Below are positions 49,068 through 57,652 of a stretch of DNA of 64,000 bases, piece after piece. Location of the stretch: positions 6,684,001-6,748,000 of the forward strand of contig NZ_CP108882.1 of the NCBI RefSeq assembly GCF_036347055.1, in the 5' to 3' direction. The DNA comes from Streptomyces sp. NBC_00820. Its GTDB lineage: Bacteria; Actinomycetota; Actinomycetes; Streptomycetales; Streptomycetaceae. The position numbers and the translations under genes were made by a program. Within the stretch, counting starts at the first letter, position 1, and every line of letters starts with the position of its first letter. A model generated the notes under the pieces. It ran no database searches. It had not been told where the DNA came from and saw only the letters and a program-made list of their open reading frames with translations.

Positions 49068-51073
49068 TCCGTGACCTCCCTCAGCAGCTCCTGGATCTCC
49101 GCCTCCAGCGACTTCAGCTCAGCGTCGATCTCCGCCAGCGGCCTCGGCGGCTCGTACACGTAGAAGTGCCGGGTGAAGGGGATCTCGTAGCCGATCTTCG
49201 TCTTCGTCCGGTCGATCCACGCGTCCGGGACGTGCGGCAGGACCTCGCGGGTCAGGTACTCGTCGATGTCCTCGCCCAGCGGGACGTTCTCGTAGTCGCG
49301 CAGGTCCGTGTCCGGCTCCGCCGCGCCCTTGGCCTTCTGGACCTCGCCCTCGGGGTCGCGGACGCCGACCGTCTCGCGTACCGCCTTGGTGAACGGCGCA
49401 CCCGACGGCCACGTCAGGCCGGCCGCGACCACCGCGTCCTTGAGGGCGATGAACGCCTCGGACTTCGTCGGCCACGTCGAGCCCAGCAGCGGGCGCAGCG
49501 CGGCGACGAACTCCTCGCTCTTCTCCAGCTTCGCCACCGGCTTGGCCTCCGCCAGCGCCGCGAGGGTCTCGTCCGTCAGCTCGAAGCGGAGCTTCAGCGG
49601 GCGCTCCACCGTGATGCGCTGGTAGCCGAAGTCCTCGTTCGCGAAAACCTTCACCTTGCCGTGCAGGGGATGACCGACGTTGTGCGCGACCTGCAGGGCG
49701 TCCGCGTACAGCCGAGTGATCTCGCCGATGTGGTTCGGGCGCCCGTTCGTGCCGTCGCCCAGCTCCTTGCGCTTGTCGCCCAGGGACTTGCGCATCTTGA
49801 CCCAGTAGTCGCGCGCGTCGAGCAGCACGACCTTGCCCTTGTGGCCAGGGGCCTTGCGGTTGGTCAGGATCCAGAAGTACGTCGAGATGCCCGTGTTGTA
49901 GAAGAGCTGGTCCGGGAGGGCGACGATCGCCTCCAGCCAGTCGTTCTCCAGGATCCATCGGCGGATGTTGGACTCACCGGACTCGGCCGCGCCCGAGAAG
50001 AGCGGGGAGCCGTTGAAGACGATGGCGATGCGGGAGCCTCCCCCGCCGTTCACGTCCACCGGCTTCATCTTCGAGAGCATGTGCTGGAGGAAGAGGAGTG
50101 AGCCGTCATTGATGCGAGGCAGGCCCGCGCCGAAGCGGCCGGATTCGCCGAGGGACTTGTGCTCGTACTCGACCTCGTCCTTGACCTTCTTCCACTCCAC
50201 GCCGAACGGCGGGTTGGCCAGGATGTAGTCGAACTTGGCGCGCGAGTGGCCGTCGTCGGAGAAGGAGTTGCCGAAGGCGATGTGGTCCGGGTCCTGGCCC
50301 TTGATCATCAGGTCGGAGCGGCAGATCGCCCAGGACTCGGGGTTGAGCTCCTGGCCGTACACCTCGACCGTGGCGTCCGGGTTCAGCGTCTCGATGTGGT
50401 CGTCCATCGCGCTGAGCATGCCGCCCGTGCCGCAGGCGGGGTCAAGGACCGTACGCACAACACCCGGCATGGTCAGTACGTCTGCGTCCGGTGCCACAAG
50501 GAGGTTCACCATCAGCCTGATGACCTCGCGCGGAGTGAAGTGCTCGCCCGCTGTCTCGTTCGACTGCTCGGCGAAGCGGCGGATCAACTCCTCGAAGACA
50601 TAACCCATGTTGTGGTTGGACACGACAGACGGGTGCAGATCGAGGTCGGTGAACTTGCCGATCACCTGGTAGAGAAGGTTCGCGCTCTCGAGCTTGCGCA
50701 CCTGCTGTGCGAACTCGTACTTGTCGAGGACCTCGCGGGCGTTGTCCGAGAAGGCGCCGATGTAGATCTGCAGGTTCTTCGCCGCGTTCTGCGGGTCAGC
50801 CGCGATCTTGCTGAGCGTCAGGTTGCTCTTGTTGTAGAAGGCGTGAGCCGACGCGCGCCGCAGGAAGCGGTCGGTGTCGATGTCCTGGCCCTCGAACCTG
50901 GCCACGGTCTCGACAACCGCGTCCCGCGTCGGTTCAAGCACGCACTCCAACCGCCGCAGCACCGTGAACGGCAGGATGACCTTGCCGTAGTCGGACTGCT
51001 TGTAGTCCCCTCGCAGGAGATCGGCGACGGACCACGCGTGGTTCGCCAGCTCCGTGTGCTTGCTGCTGTTCAA
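49064..51073 (-). CDS. hsdM: Type I restriction-modification N6-adenine methyltransferase (HsdM)
   Basis: The 669-residue protein has the HsdM N-terminal helical domain (SVADLLRGDYKQSDYGKVIL) and the methylase domain with motif I DPACGTGG (211-218) and motif IV NPPF (287-290). A long C-terminal part includes the Glu/Leu-rich coiled coil that contacts HsdS (SLEAEIQELLREVTE). It transfers a methyl group from SAM to adenine in both half-sites. The start is TTG 51073, with GGAA and GGGG upstream. It is followed directly by hsdS. The upstream methylase gene lies 99 bases away on the same strand. Confidence 0.96.
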   Translation of the reverse strand: MNSSKHTELANHAWSVADLLRGDYKQSDYGKVILPFTVLRRLECVLEPTRDAVVETVARFEGQDIDTDRFLRRASAHAFYNKSNLTLSKIAADPQNAAKNLQIYIGAFSDNAREVLDKYEFAQQVRKLESANLLYQVIGKFTDLDLHPSVVSNHNMGYVFEELIRRFAEQSNETAGEHFTPREVIRLMVNLLVAPDADVLTMPGVVRTVLDPACGTGGMLSAMDDHIETLNPDATVEVYGQELNPESWAICRSDLMIKGQDPDHIAFGNSFSDDGHSRAKFDYILANPPFGVEWKKVKDEVEYEHKSLGESGRFGAGLPRINDGSLLFLQHMLSKMKPVDVNGGGGSRIAIVFNGSPLFSGAAESGESNIRRWILENDWLEAIVALPDQLFYNTGISTYFWILTNRKAPGHKGKVVLLDARDYWVKMRKSLGDKRKELGDGTNGRPNHIGEITRLYADALQVAHNVGHPLHGKVKVFANEDFGYQRITVERPLKLRFELTDETLAALAEAKPVAKLEKSEEFVAALRPLLGSTWPTKSEAFIALKDAVVAAGLTWPSGAPFTKAVRETVGVRDPEGEVQKAKGAAEPDTDLRDYENVPLGEDIDEYLTREVLPHVPDAWIDRTKTKIGYEIPFTRHFYVYEPPRPLAEIDAELKSLEAEIQELLREVTE

Positions 51074-51172
51074 TTCGATCCCCGAGTTCCTTCCGAACTT
51101 GTCCCGCCCCTGCCGCGCCGTCCAGCTGTGCGGGTGCGTCCAATTGTGGTCGATGCGTGAAGGGTGATGCGC

Positions 51173-53413
51173 CTACTGGGGCGAACCGCCACCCCGTGAT
51201 CCTGACGTCCTGTTGTCGTCGCCCGTCGAGGGGAGCAGTTGGCCACCGGTCAGCCCGCCCGCCAGCAGCCCCGCCGTCTCCTCCGCCAGCCGCGTCGCCC
51301 GCTGCGCCTCCGCCCGGAGTTCCTGTACGCGCCGGAACGCCTCCCCGTACCGCCGTTGCTCCTCCAGTGGGAGCAGCGGGACGCGCAGGCGGCCCGGGCT
51401 GACGGTCAGGATCGTGCTGCCCGTCGACGCGCCCGCGATGTTGTCCTCCGCGCCCAGGAACCCGGCGAGGAACCACGGGTCCAGACGCGCCGGGTCCGGT
51501 CGGAGGAGGTGGACGTGAGGGCCGAGCAGCGCGCCGGCCTCCTCCTTGCCCGCGACCCGGGTCATCGGGCCGCTTCCGCCCGCCAGTGCTCGTACCAGCA
51601 CATCCCCGACGGCGATCACGGGCGCCGCATCCGTACGCACCTCGGCCGGATTCCCCGTCGGGCCCGAACCGTTCGCGATGTCGACGCCGGTGAGGACGGG
51701 GCGCTCGGCGACGCCCGCGCGGTCCACGCCCTGGTTCTCGTCCTCCGCTCGGCCCCGCGATCCCTCTGGAACCGTCCGCAGCAGAGCCAGCGCGCCGCCC
51801 CTCGCGAGGTCCGACGCCGTTGCCGTACGCCATTCGCGCGCCGCGCCGCCCGCGGACGTCCAGCCCTCGTAACCGGCCGCCCTGGCAAAGGACTTCGTGG
51901 CCTTCACGAGGTCTCGGCGCGTCGCGTCCACCTCCGCCGACAGTTCCGCCGGGTCGATCTCGGCCCGTGAGGCGCGCACCAGGCGTGCCGGTGTCAGATC
52001 CACCACGTCGTCCAGCAGGTCGACCACGCCGACCGCGCGGGAAAGGCCCGGCTCGCCCGTGAAGGCGTCAGGGTCGTCCGTGAACGCCTGCCACGCGCCC
52101 AGGACTTGTGCCGTGATCGCGGCCCAGTCCAGAGAGACGGAACGGCTGCCGCCGCGCGTACGCGGTCCGGCCGTATCGCCGCCTCCGCTTCCGCTCCCGG
52201 CGCCGGCCCCAGGCGTCTCCGCCGCATCGACGAACAGCACCGACTTCCGCTCCGCGCCGCCTGGTTCGGGCCGTCGCAGGACCCAGATCTGCAGTCCGAC
52301 GTGCAGCGGCACCGAGGCTCCGACCGGCAGTGCCACCACCGCGCGCAGCGCACCGCCACGCACCAGCTCGGCGCGCACCCGGCGCCCCGAAGCGCGGCCG
52401 GCCACGGCGGGTGGCAGGATCAGGGCGGCGTAACCACCTGGCTCGAGGTGGGCGAGCGCGTGCTGTACCCACGCCAGCTCCGACTCGGCCCTGGGCGGAA
52501 CGCCGTACGCCCAGCGGGGGTCGTACGCCAGCTCGTCATGGCCCCAGTCGCGCACACCGAAGGGCGGGTTGCACAGCACCGCGTCGGCGACGAGGCCGGG
52601 GAAGGCGTCCGCGCGCAGGCTGTCGGCGGCACGCACGGCGACCGTGGCCCCGGGTGCCGTCAGCATCAGGCTCACCGCGCTGCGCTGGGCCTGCACGGGC
52701 AGCGTGTCCTGGCCGTACAGCTCGCGCGCGCCGGCGCGGGCGGCGGCCGCCAGCAGGGTGCCGCTGCCGCAGGCGGGGTCCAGGATGCGAGCCGGAGTGC
52801 CGGGGATCAGGCGTGCGAGCAGATCCGCGAGCGGGGCGGGTGTCCGGTAGGCGCCGGTCGCGGCGCTGTCCTCCAGCTCCCGCTCCGCCAGCACTCCCAG
52901 CGCCGCCTGGCCGCCCTCGTCCCGTACGCAGGCGTACAGCGCGCGCACCACCGCCGTGTCGACGCCTTTGAGGCGGACCGCGGCCACGCCCGGCACCGCC
53001 TCCGCGGCGGTCGCCGCGTCGCGTTCCGCGTGGGTGACGAGTCCGGCGTCCGGCAGCTCCAGGGCGGCCGTCAGATCGGCCGCCGAGTGGCCCGCCGCCG
53101 CCAGGACGAGGAGCAGGAGCGCCGAGGTGTCACCGCCGTCGCCGCTGTGCGCGTGCAGACGGAGGGTCGTACGCAACTCCTCCGACGGGCTCGCCGCCGA
53201 CGCGTGACCGCGCGAGGCGAGCCAGGCGCGTACGGCCTCCAGGTCGTACAGCGGACTGCTCTCCGTGCCGCCGGACGGCTGCGGGAAGTCGTCGTGCCGG
53301 CGGCGCCAGTTGCTGACGGTGGCACGGGTGACCCCCGCGATGCGGGAGATCTCGGCGGCGGTCACCTGGGCGGACGGCGTCGACGACGTCGACGGCGCGG
53401 ATGGCTGGGGCAT
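51173..53413 (-). CDS. N6-adenine DNA methyltransferase with N-terminal helix-turn-helix and HsdS-like C-terminus
   Basis: The 746-residue protein has a helix-turn-helix at residues 17-45 (VTAAEISRIAGVTRATVSNW), a methylase domain with TGAYRTP (186-192), motif I DPACGSG (212-218) and motif IV NPPF (282-285). Its C-terminal part (about 530-735) looks like a type I specificity half (VIAVGDVLVRALAGG, DPWFLAGFLGAEDN, RLRVPLLPLEEQRRYGEA) with a final coiled coil. It thus combines DNA methylation, target choice and a DNA-binding domain that could control its own promoter. Similar fused M-S proteins are common in Streptomyces. ATG 53413 is used. It is the first gene of the block that continues with hsdM. 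Confidence 0.9.
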   Translation of the reverse strand: MPQPSAPSTSSTPSAQVTAAEISRIAGVTRATVSNWRRRHDDFPQPSGGTESSPLYDLEAVRAWLASRGHASAASPSEELRTTLRLHAHSGDGGDTSALLLLVLAAAGHSAADLTAALELPDAGLVTHAERDAATAAEAVPGVAAVRLKGVDTAVVRALYACVRDEGGQAALGVLAERELEDSAATGAYRTPAPLADLLARLIPGTPARILDPACGSGTLLAAAARAGARELYGQDTLPVQAQRSAVSLMLTAPGATVAVRAADSLRADAFPGLVADAVLCNPPFGVRDWGHDELAYDPRWAYGVPPRAESELAWVQHALAHLEPGGYAALILPPAVAGRASGRRVRAELVRGGALRAVVALPVGASVPLHVGLQIWVLRRPEPGGAERKSVLFVDAAETPGAGAGSGSGGGDTAGPRTRGGSRSVSLDWAAITAQVLGAWQAFTDDPDAFTGEPGLSRAVGVVDLLDDVVDLTPARLVRASRAEIDPAELSAEVDATRRDLVKATKSFARAAGYEGWTSAGGAAREWRTATASDLARGGALALLRTVPEGSRGRAEDENQGVDRAGVAERPVLTGVDIANGSGPTGNPAEVRTDAAPVIAVGDVLVRALAGGSGPMTRVAGKEEAGALLGPHVHLLRPDPARLDPWFLAGFLGAEDNIAGASTGSTILTVSPGRLRVPLLPLEEQRRYGEAFRRVQELRAEAQRATRLAEETAGLLAGGLTGGQLLPSTGDDNRTSGSRGGGSPQ

Positions 53414-53450
53414 GGGTGAAGTCCTCGGCCTCTCGGTAGCGGACGTCAAC

Positions 53451-53490
53451 AACCTACAGCACCCGTCAAATCTGTCAACGCGATTGACAG
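53451..53490. promoter_or_regulatory. Divergent promoter built on a palindrome (CTGTCAA-N5-TTGACAG)
   Basis: The perfect 7-bp dyad at 53472-53490 supplies TTGACA to both strands. On the minus strand it is followed after 16 bases by TAGGTT (53456-53451), a good -10 for the methylase gene, with the ATG 38 bases further. On the plus strand the -10 is less clear (TTTCATATT near 53508-53516, spacing 18-20). A dimer bound here would cover both -35 boxes. The helix-turn-helix of the methylase is the obvious candidate. Confidence 0.75.
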
Positions 53491-53683
53491 TGCTTTCAGG
53501 CGTGCGCTTTCATATTCGAGCTTCCACAGGGAAGCATTCGCCAGGTGGCTGACTACAAGATCCGCAGTCCCTGAGCGGGGTCACGCCGCAACGCGACCTT
53601 GCGTCCGCGTCGACACCTTGCGTCCGCGATGCCGACCTACTGCGCACGCCCTTCACCGCACACCGAGGAAACGGAGTACTCCC

Positions 53684-54274
53684 ATGTCCTTCCAGCACCC
53701 CGCCCCTCAGCCCGCCCCTCACTCCGGACCGGTCCCGCAGGGCCCCTACGGCGTCGGCATGCCCGCCGGGCCCGGAGGCGCCACCCCCGGCCCCAAGAGC
53801 GGCAAGCGGTGGCTGAAGTACGGAGCGGTCTCCCTGGTGTCCCTCTTCATCGGCGTCGGTATCGGCTCGAGTGACGGCTCGGCGGATCCGGGCAAGGGCG
53901 CCTCCACCACGAAGGCCGCGCCCCGGCCCGCGGTCACCGTCACCAAGACCGCCGAAGCCCATGCCCCCCAGCCCGCGCCCACCGTCACCGAGACGGTCAC
54001 CGCCAAGCCGAAGAAGACCCGCAAGCCCGGCCCGGCGACCAGCTTCTCGGGCGAGGGCGAGTACCTCGTCGGCGAGGACATCAAGGCCGGCACCTACAAG
54101 ACGAGCGGCCCGGCCGACGAGTTCGGCTGCTACTGGGAGCGCGCCAAGGACGCCAGCGGGGAGTTCGGATCCATCATCGCCAACAACAACCTGGAAGGAC
54201 CGGGGCGCGTGACCCTCAACAACGGGGAGTACTTCAAGACCAACCGGTGCGAGGAGTGGAAGCGGGTCGGGTGA
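53684..54274 (+). CDS. Secreted/membrane-anchored protein with C-terminal beta domain
   Basis: The 196-residue protein has a Pro/Gly/Ala-rich cytoplasmic lead (about 1-45), one membrane helix (KYGAVSLVSLFIGVGIGSS) and a Lys/Pro/Thr-rich stalk (VTVTKTAEAHAPQPAPTVTE). A compact C-terminal domain of about 70 residues follows: GEGEYLVGEDIKAGTYKTSG, then FGCYWERAKDASGEF, ending TNRCEEWKRVG. The two Cys probably pair. This domain occurs in many actinobacterial cell-surface proteins of unknown role. ATG 53684 has GGAG upstream. It is divergent from the methylase gene. A MITE-like element starts one base after its stop codon. Confidence 0.8.
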   Translation: MSFQHPAPQPAPHSGPVPQGPYGVGMPAGPGGATPGPKSGKRWLKYGAVSLVSLFIGVGIGSSDGSADPGKGASTTKAAPRPAVTVTKTAEAHAPQPAPTVTETVTAKPKKTRKPGPATSFSGEGEYLVGEDIKAGTYKTSGPADEFGCYWERAKDASGEFGSIIANNNLEGPGRVTLNNGEYFKTNRCEEWKRVG

Positions 54275-54275
54275 G

Positions 54276-54443
54276 CTAGGGGGTGTCGTTTGGGTCAGGT
54301 CGGATCAGGCCGCGGCGTCCGGTGCGGTGCCTCGCAAGGCGGAGGATCTGCCGCGTACTGGACGTACTCGGCTGATCCGACAACGCGGCGAGGTGCCGTG
54401 CCGGGCGTCGCGGACCCGAGCTGATCCAAACGACACCCCCTAG
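54276..54443. mobile_element. MITE-like palindromic element with CTAG target duplication
   Basis: The element (54280-54439, 160 bases) has perfect 14-bp terminal inverted repeats, GGGGTGTCGTTTGG and CCAAACGACACCCC. They extend to about 24 bp with two mismatches (TCAGGTCGG against TCAGCTCGG). It is flanked by CTAG on both sides (54276-54279, 54440-54443), as in IS5-group insertions with four-base YTAR targets. The inside is also partly palindromic (CGGTGCCTCGC region with GCGAGGTGCCG). It has no transposase, so it would depend on an IS elsewhere. It sits directly behind the preceding stop codon and could act as a terminator. Confidence 0.82.
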
Positions 54444-54749
54444 GGGGTCTGCCGGCTGGTGACGCGGCTCGTCGACGGAGCGCGACCTTCGACAACGGCA
54501 GCGACGGCGGCGATGACGGGCGCCCTCTCGCGCCGGCAACTGCGCCGGCCACCGCACCGCCGCGCTCGGGCTTGTCGGCAGCCCACACCGATGGCCTGGC
54601 GAGGATGCTGACTCCGGATGCGTGAAGGTGCTCTGGGAGGTCGACGCGAGCCTCACCAGGACAAGTGACGCTCTGGGCAACTTCGCCTGTGCGTCACCCG
54701 AACTCCTAAGGCGCCCCCGTTGTCAGTGGCGAGCGTTACGGTCGGTCGC
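54444..54749. other. Gap between the MITE-like element and gene remnants
   Basis: Nothing convincing in 306 bases. Frames on both strands are low in recognisable content. Short inverted repeats of the GCCGGC type occur, but no clear terminator or promoter is seen. Confidence 0.4.
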
Positions 54750-54899
54750 GTGATCACACAGCGAGGCGAGGGTGATGGGGAGCCGGTGGTGCGGTTCACG
54801 GGAGAGTTCGACATCCATTCCGTGCCGACATCCGCAAGGACGTCTGTGCCGGGTTGCGTGCCGGGCTCCCTGCTTGGATCCGTGTCGGGATCCGTGTGA
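54750..54899 (+). pseudogene. Possible N-terminal remnant of a STAS-domain anti-sigma antagonist
   Basis: From GTG 54750 the frame reads VITQRGEGDGEPVVRFTGEF then DIHSVP, which matches the first strand of STAS proteins (VVRLTGEFDLxxVP). It then dissolves into GTGCCGGG-like repeats and stops at 54899. The conserved Ser loop and helices are absent. If real, it is a broken gene; it could equally be a chance match of 25 residues. Confidence 0.3.
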
Positions 54900-54925
54900 C
54901 CGGCTCGGTGCCACCCACGCGGGAC

Positions 54926-55945
54926 ATGCCGCCGTCGGACGGCGGTGAGGCGGTCCGCCGACCGGCCGCCTGCGGCCATCGGGCGGCCCGGCGCGCGGCC
55001 CTGGACCACGTGCTCCGTCTCGTCGCGGACGCTCCCTGGAGCGGGGGCCTGGTCCTGCGCGGAAGCATGGCGATGCAGGCCTGGGTGGGCGGCGCGGCCC
55101 GGGAACCCGCCGATCTCGACTGGGTGGTTCTGGAGGGCGCCGTCGCGGCCGACCCGCTGGACCCGTTTCCGTACGTCGACCGGGTCGAGGCGGTGCAGCA
55201 GTGGCCCGAGGCGGCCGCCGGCGCGGCGCGGTACGAGATGTGGACGTACGAGGAGTTCGACACCGCCGGGCAGAGACCCGTACTGCCGCCGGAAGGCCTG
55301 CACTGGATGGGAGAAGAGGACCTCGCGGAGACCTGCCCCCCGTACCGGGATCTGCTTGAGCGGGTGGCCCGGTCACCGCAGGTCGCCCCGGGACTGACCC
55401 TCGACCCGGAGGCCGCGCGCGAGGACGGCACATGGACCTACACCGAGTACGACACTCCAGGCGTGCGTCTGCTCGTCCCCTGGCACGCGGACGGCCTGGG
55501 GCCGGGCGAGGTCCAGTTGGACTTCGCGCGGGACGAAGCGCTCCCCGAGTCCCCGGTGTGGACCCCGATACCCCAGGGTGCGGGCGGCGGGCCTACCCCC
55601 GTACGAACTGTCAGCCGGGACGTCGCCCTGGCGTGGAAGCTGCTGTGGCTGCACATCGACAGCCGGGACGGCGGCCGCGCGCGGGGCAAGGACCTGTACG
55701 ACGCGGCACTCCTCGCCGGGGCGGCGGGTGCGCGCCTACCGGCACACCTGCTGCGGAGGGTCTTCCGGCGGGCGGGGTACAGCCTGGCGGCCGCTCTCCG
55801 CCCTGGCGCGCTGGTTCGGTGGGACGTGGATTGGGACGGGTTCCAGGCGGAGCACCCGTGGGTCCCGGGCACGGCGGAGGAGTGGCTGCGGCGGCTCGAC
55901 CGGGCCTTGGCCCCGGTGATCCCCCAGGGCCCTTCTCCGGCGTAA
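54926..55945 (+). CDS. AbiEii-like nucleotidyltransferase, first of a tandem pair
   Basis: The 339-residue protein carries the nucleotidyltransferase signature of the AbiEii/MenT fold: SGGLVLRGSMAMQAW (glycine-serine motif) with AREPADLDWVV (the two metal-binding Asp), then VQLDFARDE (third acidic site). RDVALAWKLLWLHID and ARGKDLYDAALL follow, the conserved Lys and Asp near the end. The family includes toxins that add nucleotides to tRNA in type IV toxin-antitoxin and phage abortive systems. No AbiEi-type antitoxin is adjacent. A stretch WTYEEFDT/WTYTEYDT suggests an internal duplication. ATG 54926 is preferred to an ATG 72 bases earlier, since the extra part lies in repeats. Confidence 0.8.
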   Translation: MPPSDGGEAVRRPAACGHRAARRAALDHVLRLVADAPWSGGLVLRGSMAMQAWVGGAAREPADLDWVVLEGAVAADPLDPFPYVDRVEAVQQWPEAAAGAARYEMWTYEEFDTAGQRPVLPPEGLHWMGEEDLAETCPPYRDLLERVARSPQVAPGLTLDPEAAREDGTWTYTEYDTPGVRLLVPWHADGLGPGEVQLDFARDEALPESPVWTPIPQGAGGGPTPVRTVSRDVALAWKLLWLHIDSRDGGRARGKDLYDAALLAGAAGARLPAHLLRRVFRRAGYSLAAALRPGALVRWDVDWDGFQAEHPWVPGTAEEWLRRLDRALAPVIPQGPSPA

Positions 55946-56056
55946 CTCGCTGCCCGTAGGCGGGGGAGGCTTGCGATGATCGGGCAGGGGAGGTTCCCCC
56001 GGGGGTGGTCGGTCGCGGGTGGTGACCGAGAACGGGACTGGCGGGGAGGCAGGTTC

Positions 56057-57496
56057 GTGGTGACAGGTGACGGAGACAACAGAGATGACGCGGACAGCGC
56101 GGGCAGCGCAGGCAGCGCGGACAGCGCGGACAACGAGAGCAGGGGAGGGGGCAGGCGGCCGGTGACCGGGTCCTGGGAGGGGTTCGGGTGGCGCGACGAC
56201 ACCGTTCCTCAGGCTCCGCTGGACGACAGCACACGGTCTCGGCTCGATCTGCCCTCGACGCTGCGGCCGGTGGCGGACGCGCGTGCCGTGCAGCGTTCCG
56301 TCTTCGAGCCGGCGCTCAAGCAGTACGGCAACGCCTACCGGGCCGCCGACCCCCGATTCGCCGACCGGCAGGTCGAACAGGCATGGCGGGAGGCCCGTCG
56401 TACCGCACTCGACCTGGTCCTCGCGGCGGTCGCCGACTCGGTCTGGGGGGACTCGCTCGTGCTGCGCGGCAGCGTGCTGCTCCGGGCCTGGTTCGGGGGT
56501 GCGGCGCGGGAACCGGGGGACCTGGACTTCGTCGTGACGCCGGCCTCGTGGCGGATCGAGGAGGCGCGCACATCGGCCATGCTGGACGGCATCGCCGAGG
56601 CCGCGGAGGCCGCCGCCCGCCGCGCCGGCACCGCCGTACGGATCGATGCCGCCGGCGCGGTCAGCGACGAGATCTGGACGTACGACCGGGTTCCCGGACG
56701 CCGTCTGGTCCTGCCCTGGACCGCCGAGGGGCTGCCCGGCGGAACCGTGCAACTGGACTTCGTCTTCAACGAGTCCCTGCCCGCCGCCCCCGAGGCGACC
56801 CCGCTGCCCGCCATGACGGGCGACACGCGGATACTCCTCAACGCGGCCACGGCCGAGCTGTCACTGGCCTGGAAGATCATGTGGTTGTGGACGGACACCC
56901 ATCCCCAGGGCAAGGATCTCTACGACGCCGTCCTGCTCGCCGAGTACACACCCCTGCGTTACGAGCTGTTGCGGCAGGTCTTCCTGCTCGCGGAACCCTC
57001 CGACGCATGCCGTCCGGTGGGGCTCGACGAGATCGCCTCGCTCGCGCAGACCGTCGAGTGGAACCACTTCATCGCCGAGTACCCGGATGTCACGGGAAAC
57101 GAGGCCGACTTCGCCGGCCGTCTGAGCGCGGCCCTCGCACCGACCTTCCGTACGGCCCTGTCCGACGCGGGAGAAGACGGCGAGTACGCGCGCACGGTGT
57201 GGTGGCTGGAGCCCCGGATCCGTGCCTACCGGGAAGTGCTCCACCGCAAGAGCCTGCGTACCGCGCAGAAGCAGATGCATGCGGACGGCCTGCCCGCCTT
57301 CGCGGCCGTCGTCATCACGCGCGAGCTGCTCGGGTCCGGTCACCACAGCCTGCAGGACGCACGGGACGCCCTGTTCGACGCCCCTGCCTGGCGGCGAGTG
57401 GCCGACGTCTACGGGCGTTGCAGAAGGTGGCTCGACGACGAACTCGCACGGCTCGAGGACACGGACGCGGCACGGTCGGTCCCGGACGCCGACTGA
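56057..57496 (+). CDS. AbiEii-like nucleotidyltransferase, second of a tandem pair, with C-terminal extension
   Basis: The 479-residue protein has the same core as its neighbour: DSLVLRGSVLLRAWFGG with AREPGDLDFVV, DEIWTYDRVPGRRLVLPW, GGTVQLDFVFNESLP, ELSLAWKIMWLWTDTHPQGK and DLYDAVLLAEY. It has an extra helical tail of about 130 residues (EYARTVWWLEPRIRAYREVL and later) and an N-terminal low-complexity lead with a nine-base repeat (DSAGSAGSADSADN). GTG 56057 has GGGGAGG seven bases upstream. An ATG 81 bases earlier is weaker. The pair are paralogues, 111 bases apart, and likely co-transcribed. Function as toxin, tRNA-modifying or defence enzyme is inferred from the fold only. Confidence 0.82.
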   Translation: MVTGDGDNRDDADSAGSAGSADSADNESRGGGRRPVTGSWEGFGWRDDTVPQAPLDDSTRSRLDLPSTLRPVADARAVQRSVFEPALKQYGNAYRAADPRFADRQVEQAWREARRTALDLVLAAVADSVWGDSLVLRGSVLLRAWFGGAAREPGDLDFVVTPASWRIEEARTSAMLDGIAEAAEAAARRAGTAVRIDAAGAVSDEIWTYDRVPGRRLVLPWTAEGLPGGTVQLDFVFNESLPAAPEATPLPAMTGDTRILLNAATAELSLAWKIMWLWTDTHPQGKDLYDAVLLAEYTPLRYELLRQVFLLAEPSDACRPVGLDEIASLAQTVEWNHFIAEYPDVTGNEADFAGRLSAALAPTFRTALSDAGEDGEYARTVWWLEPRIRAYREVLHRKSLRTAQKQMHADGLPAFAAVVITRELLGSGHHSLQDARDALFDAPAWRRVADVYGRCRRWLDDELARLEDTDAARSVPDAD

Positions 57497-57652
57497 CTCC
57501 GTCGCTCCTGTGAGAGGGAGGGAAGCCGGGGAGAAAACCAGTGGGCACCGCCTCGCCCCGGTTTCTACACTCACCTTGGATCACGCGCCGTACGGATGCC
57601 TCGGCGGCGCGCTTCCGTACCGCTGACACCGACCACCGAGGGGAGCCCGGCC

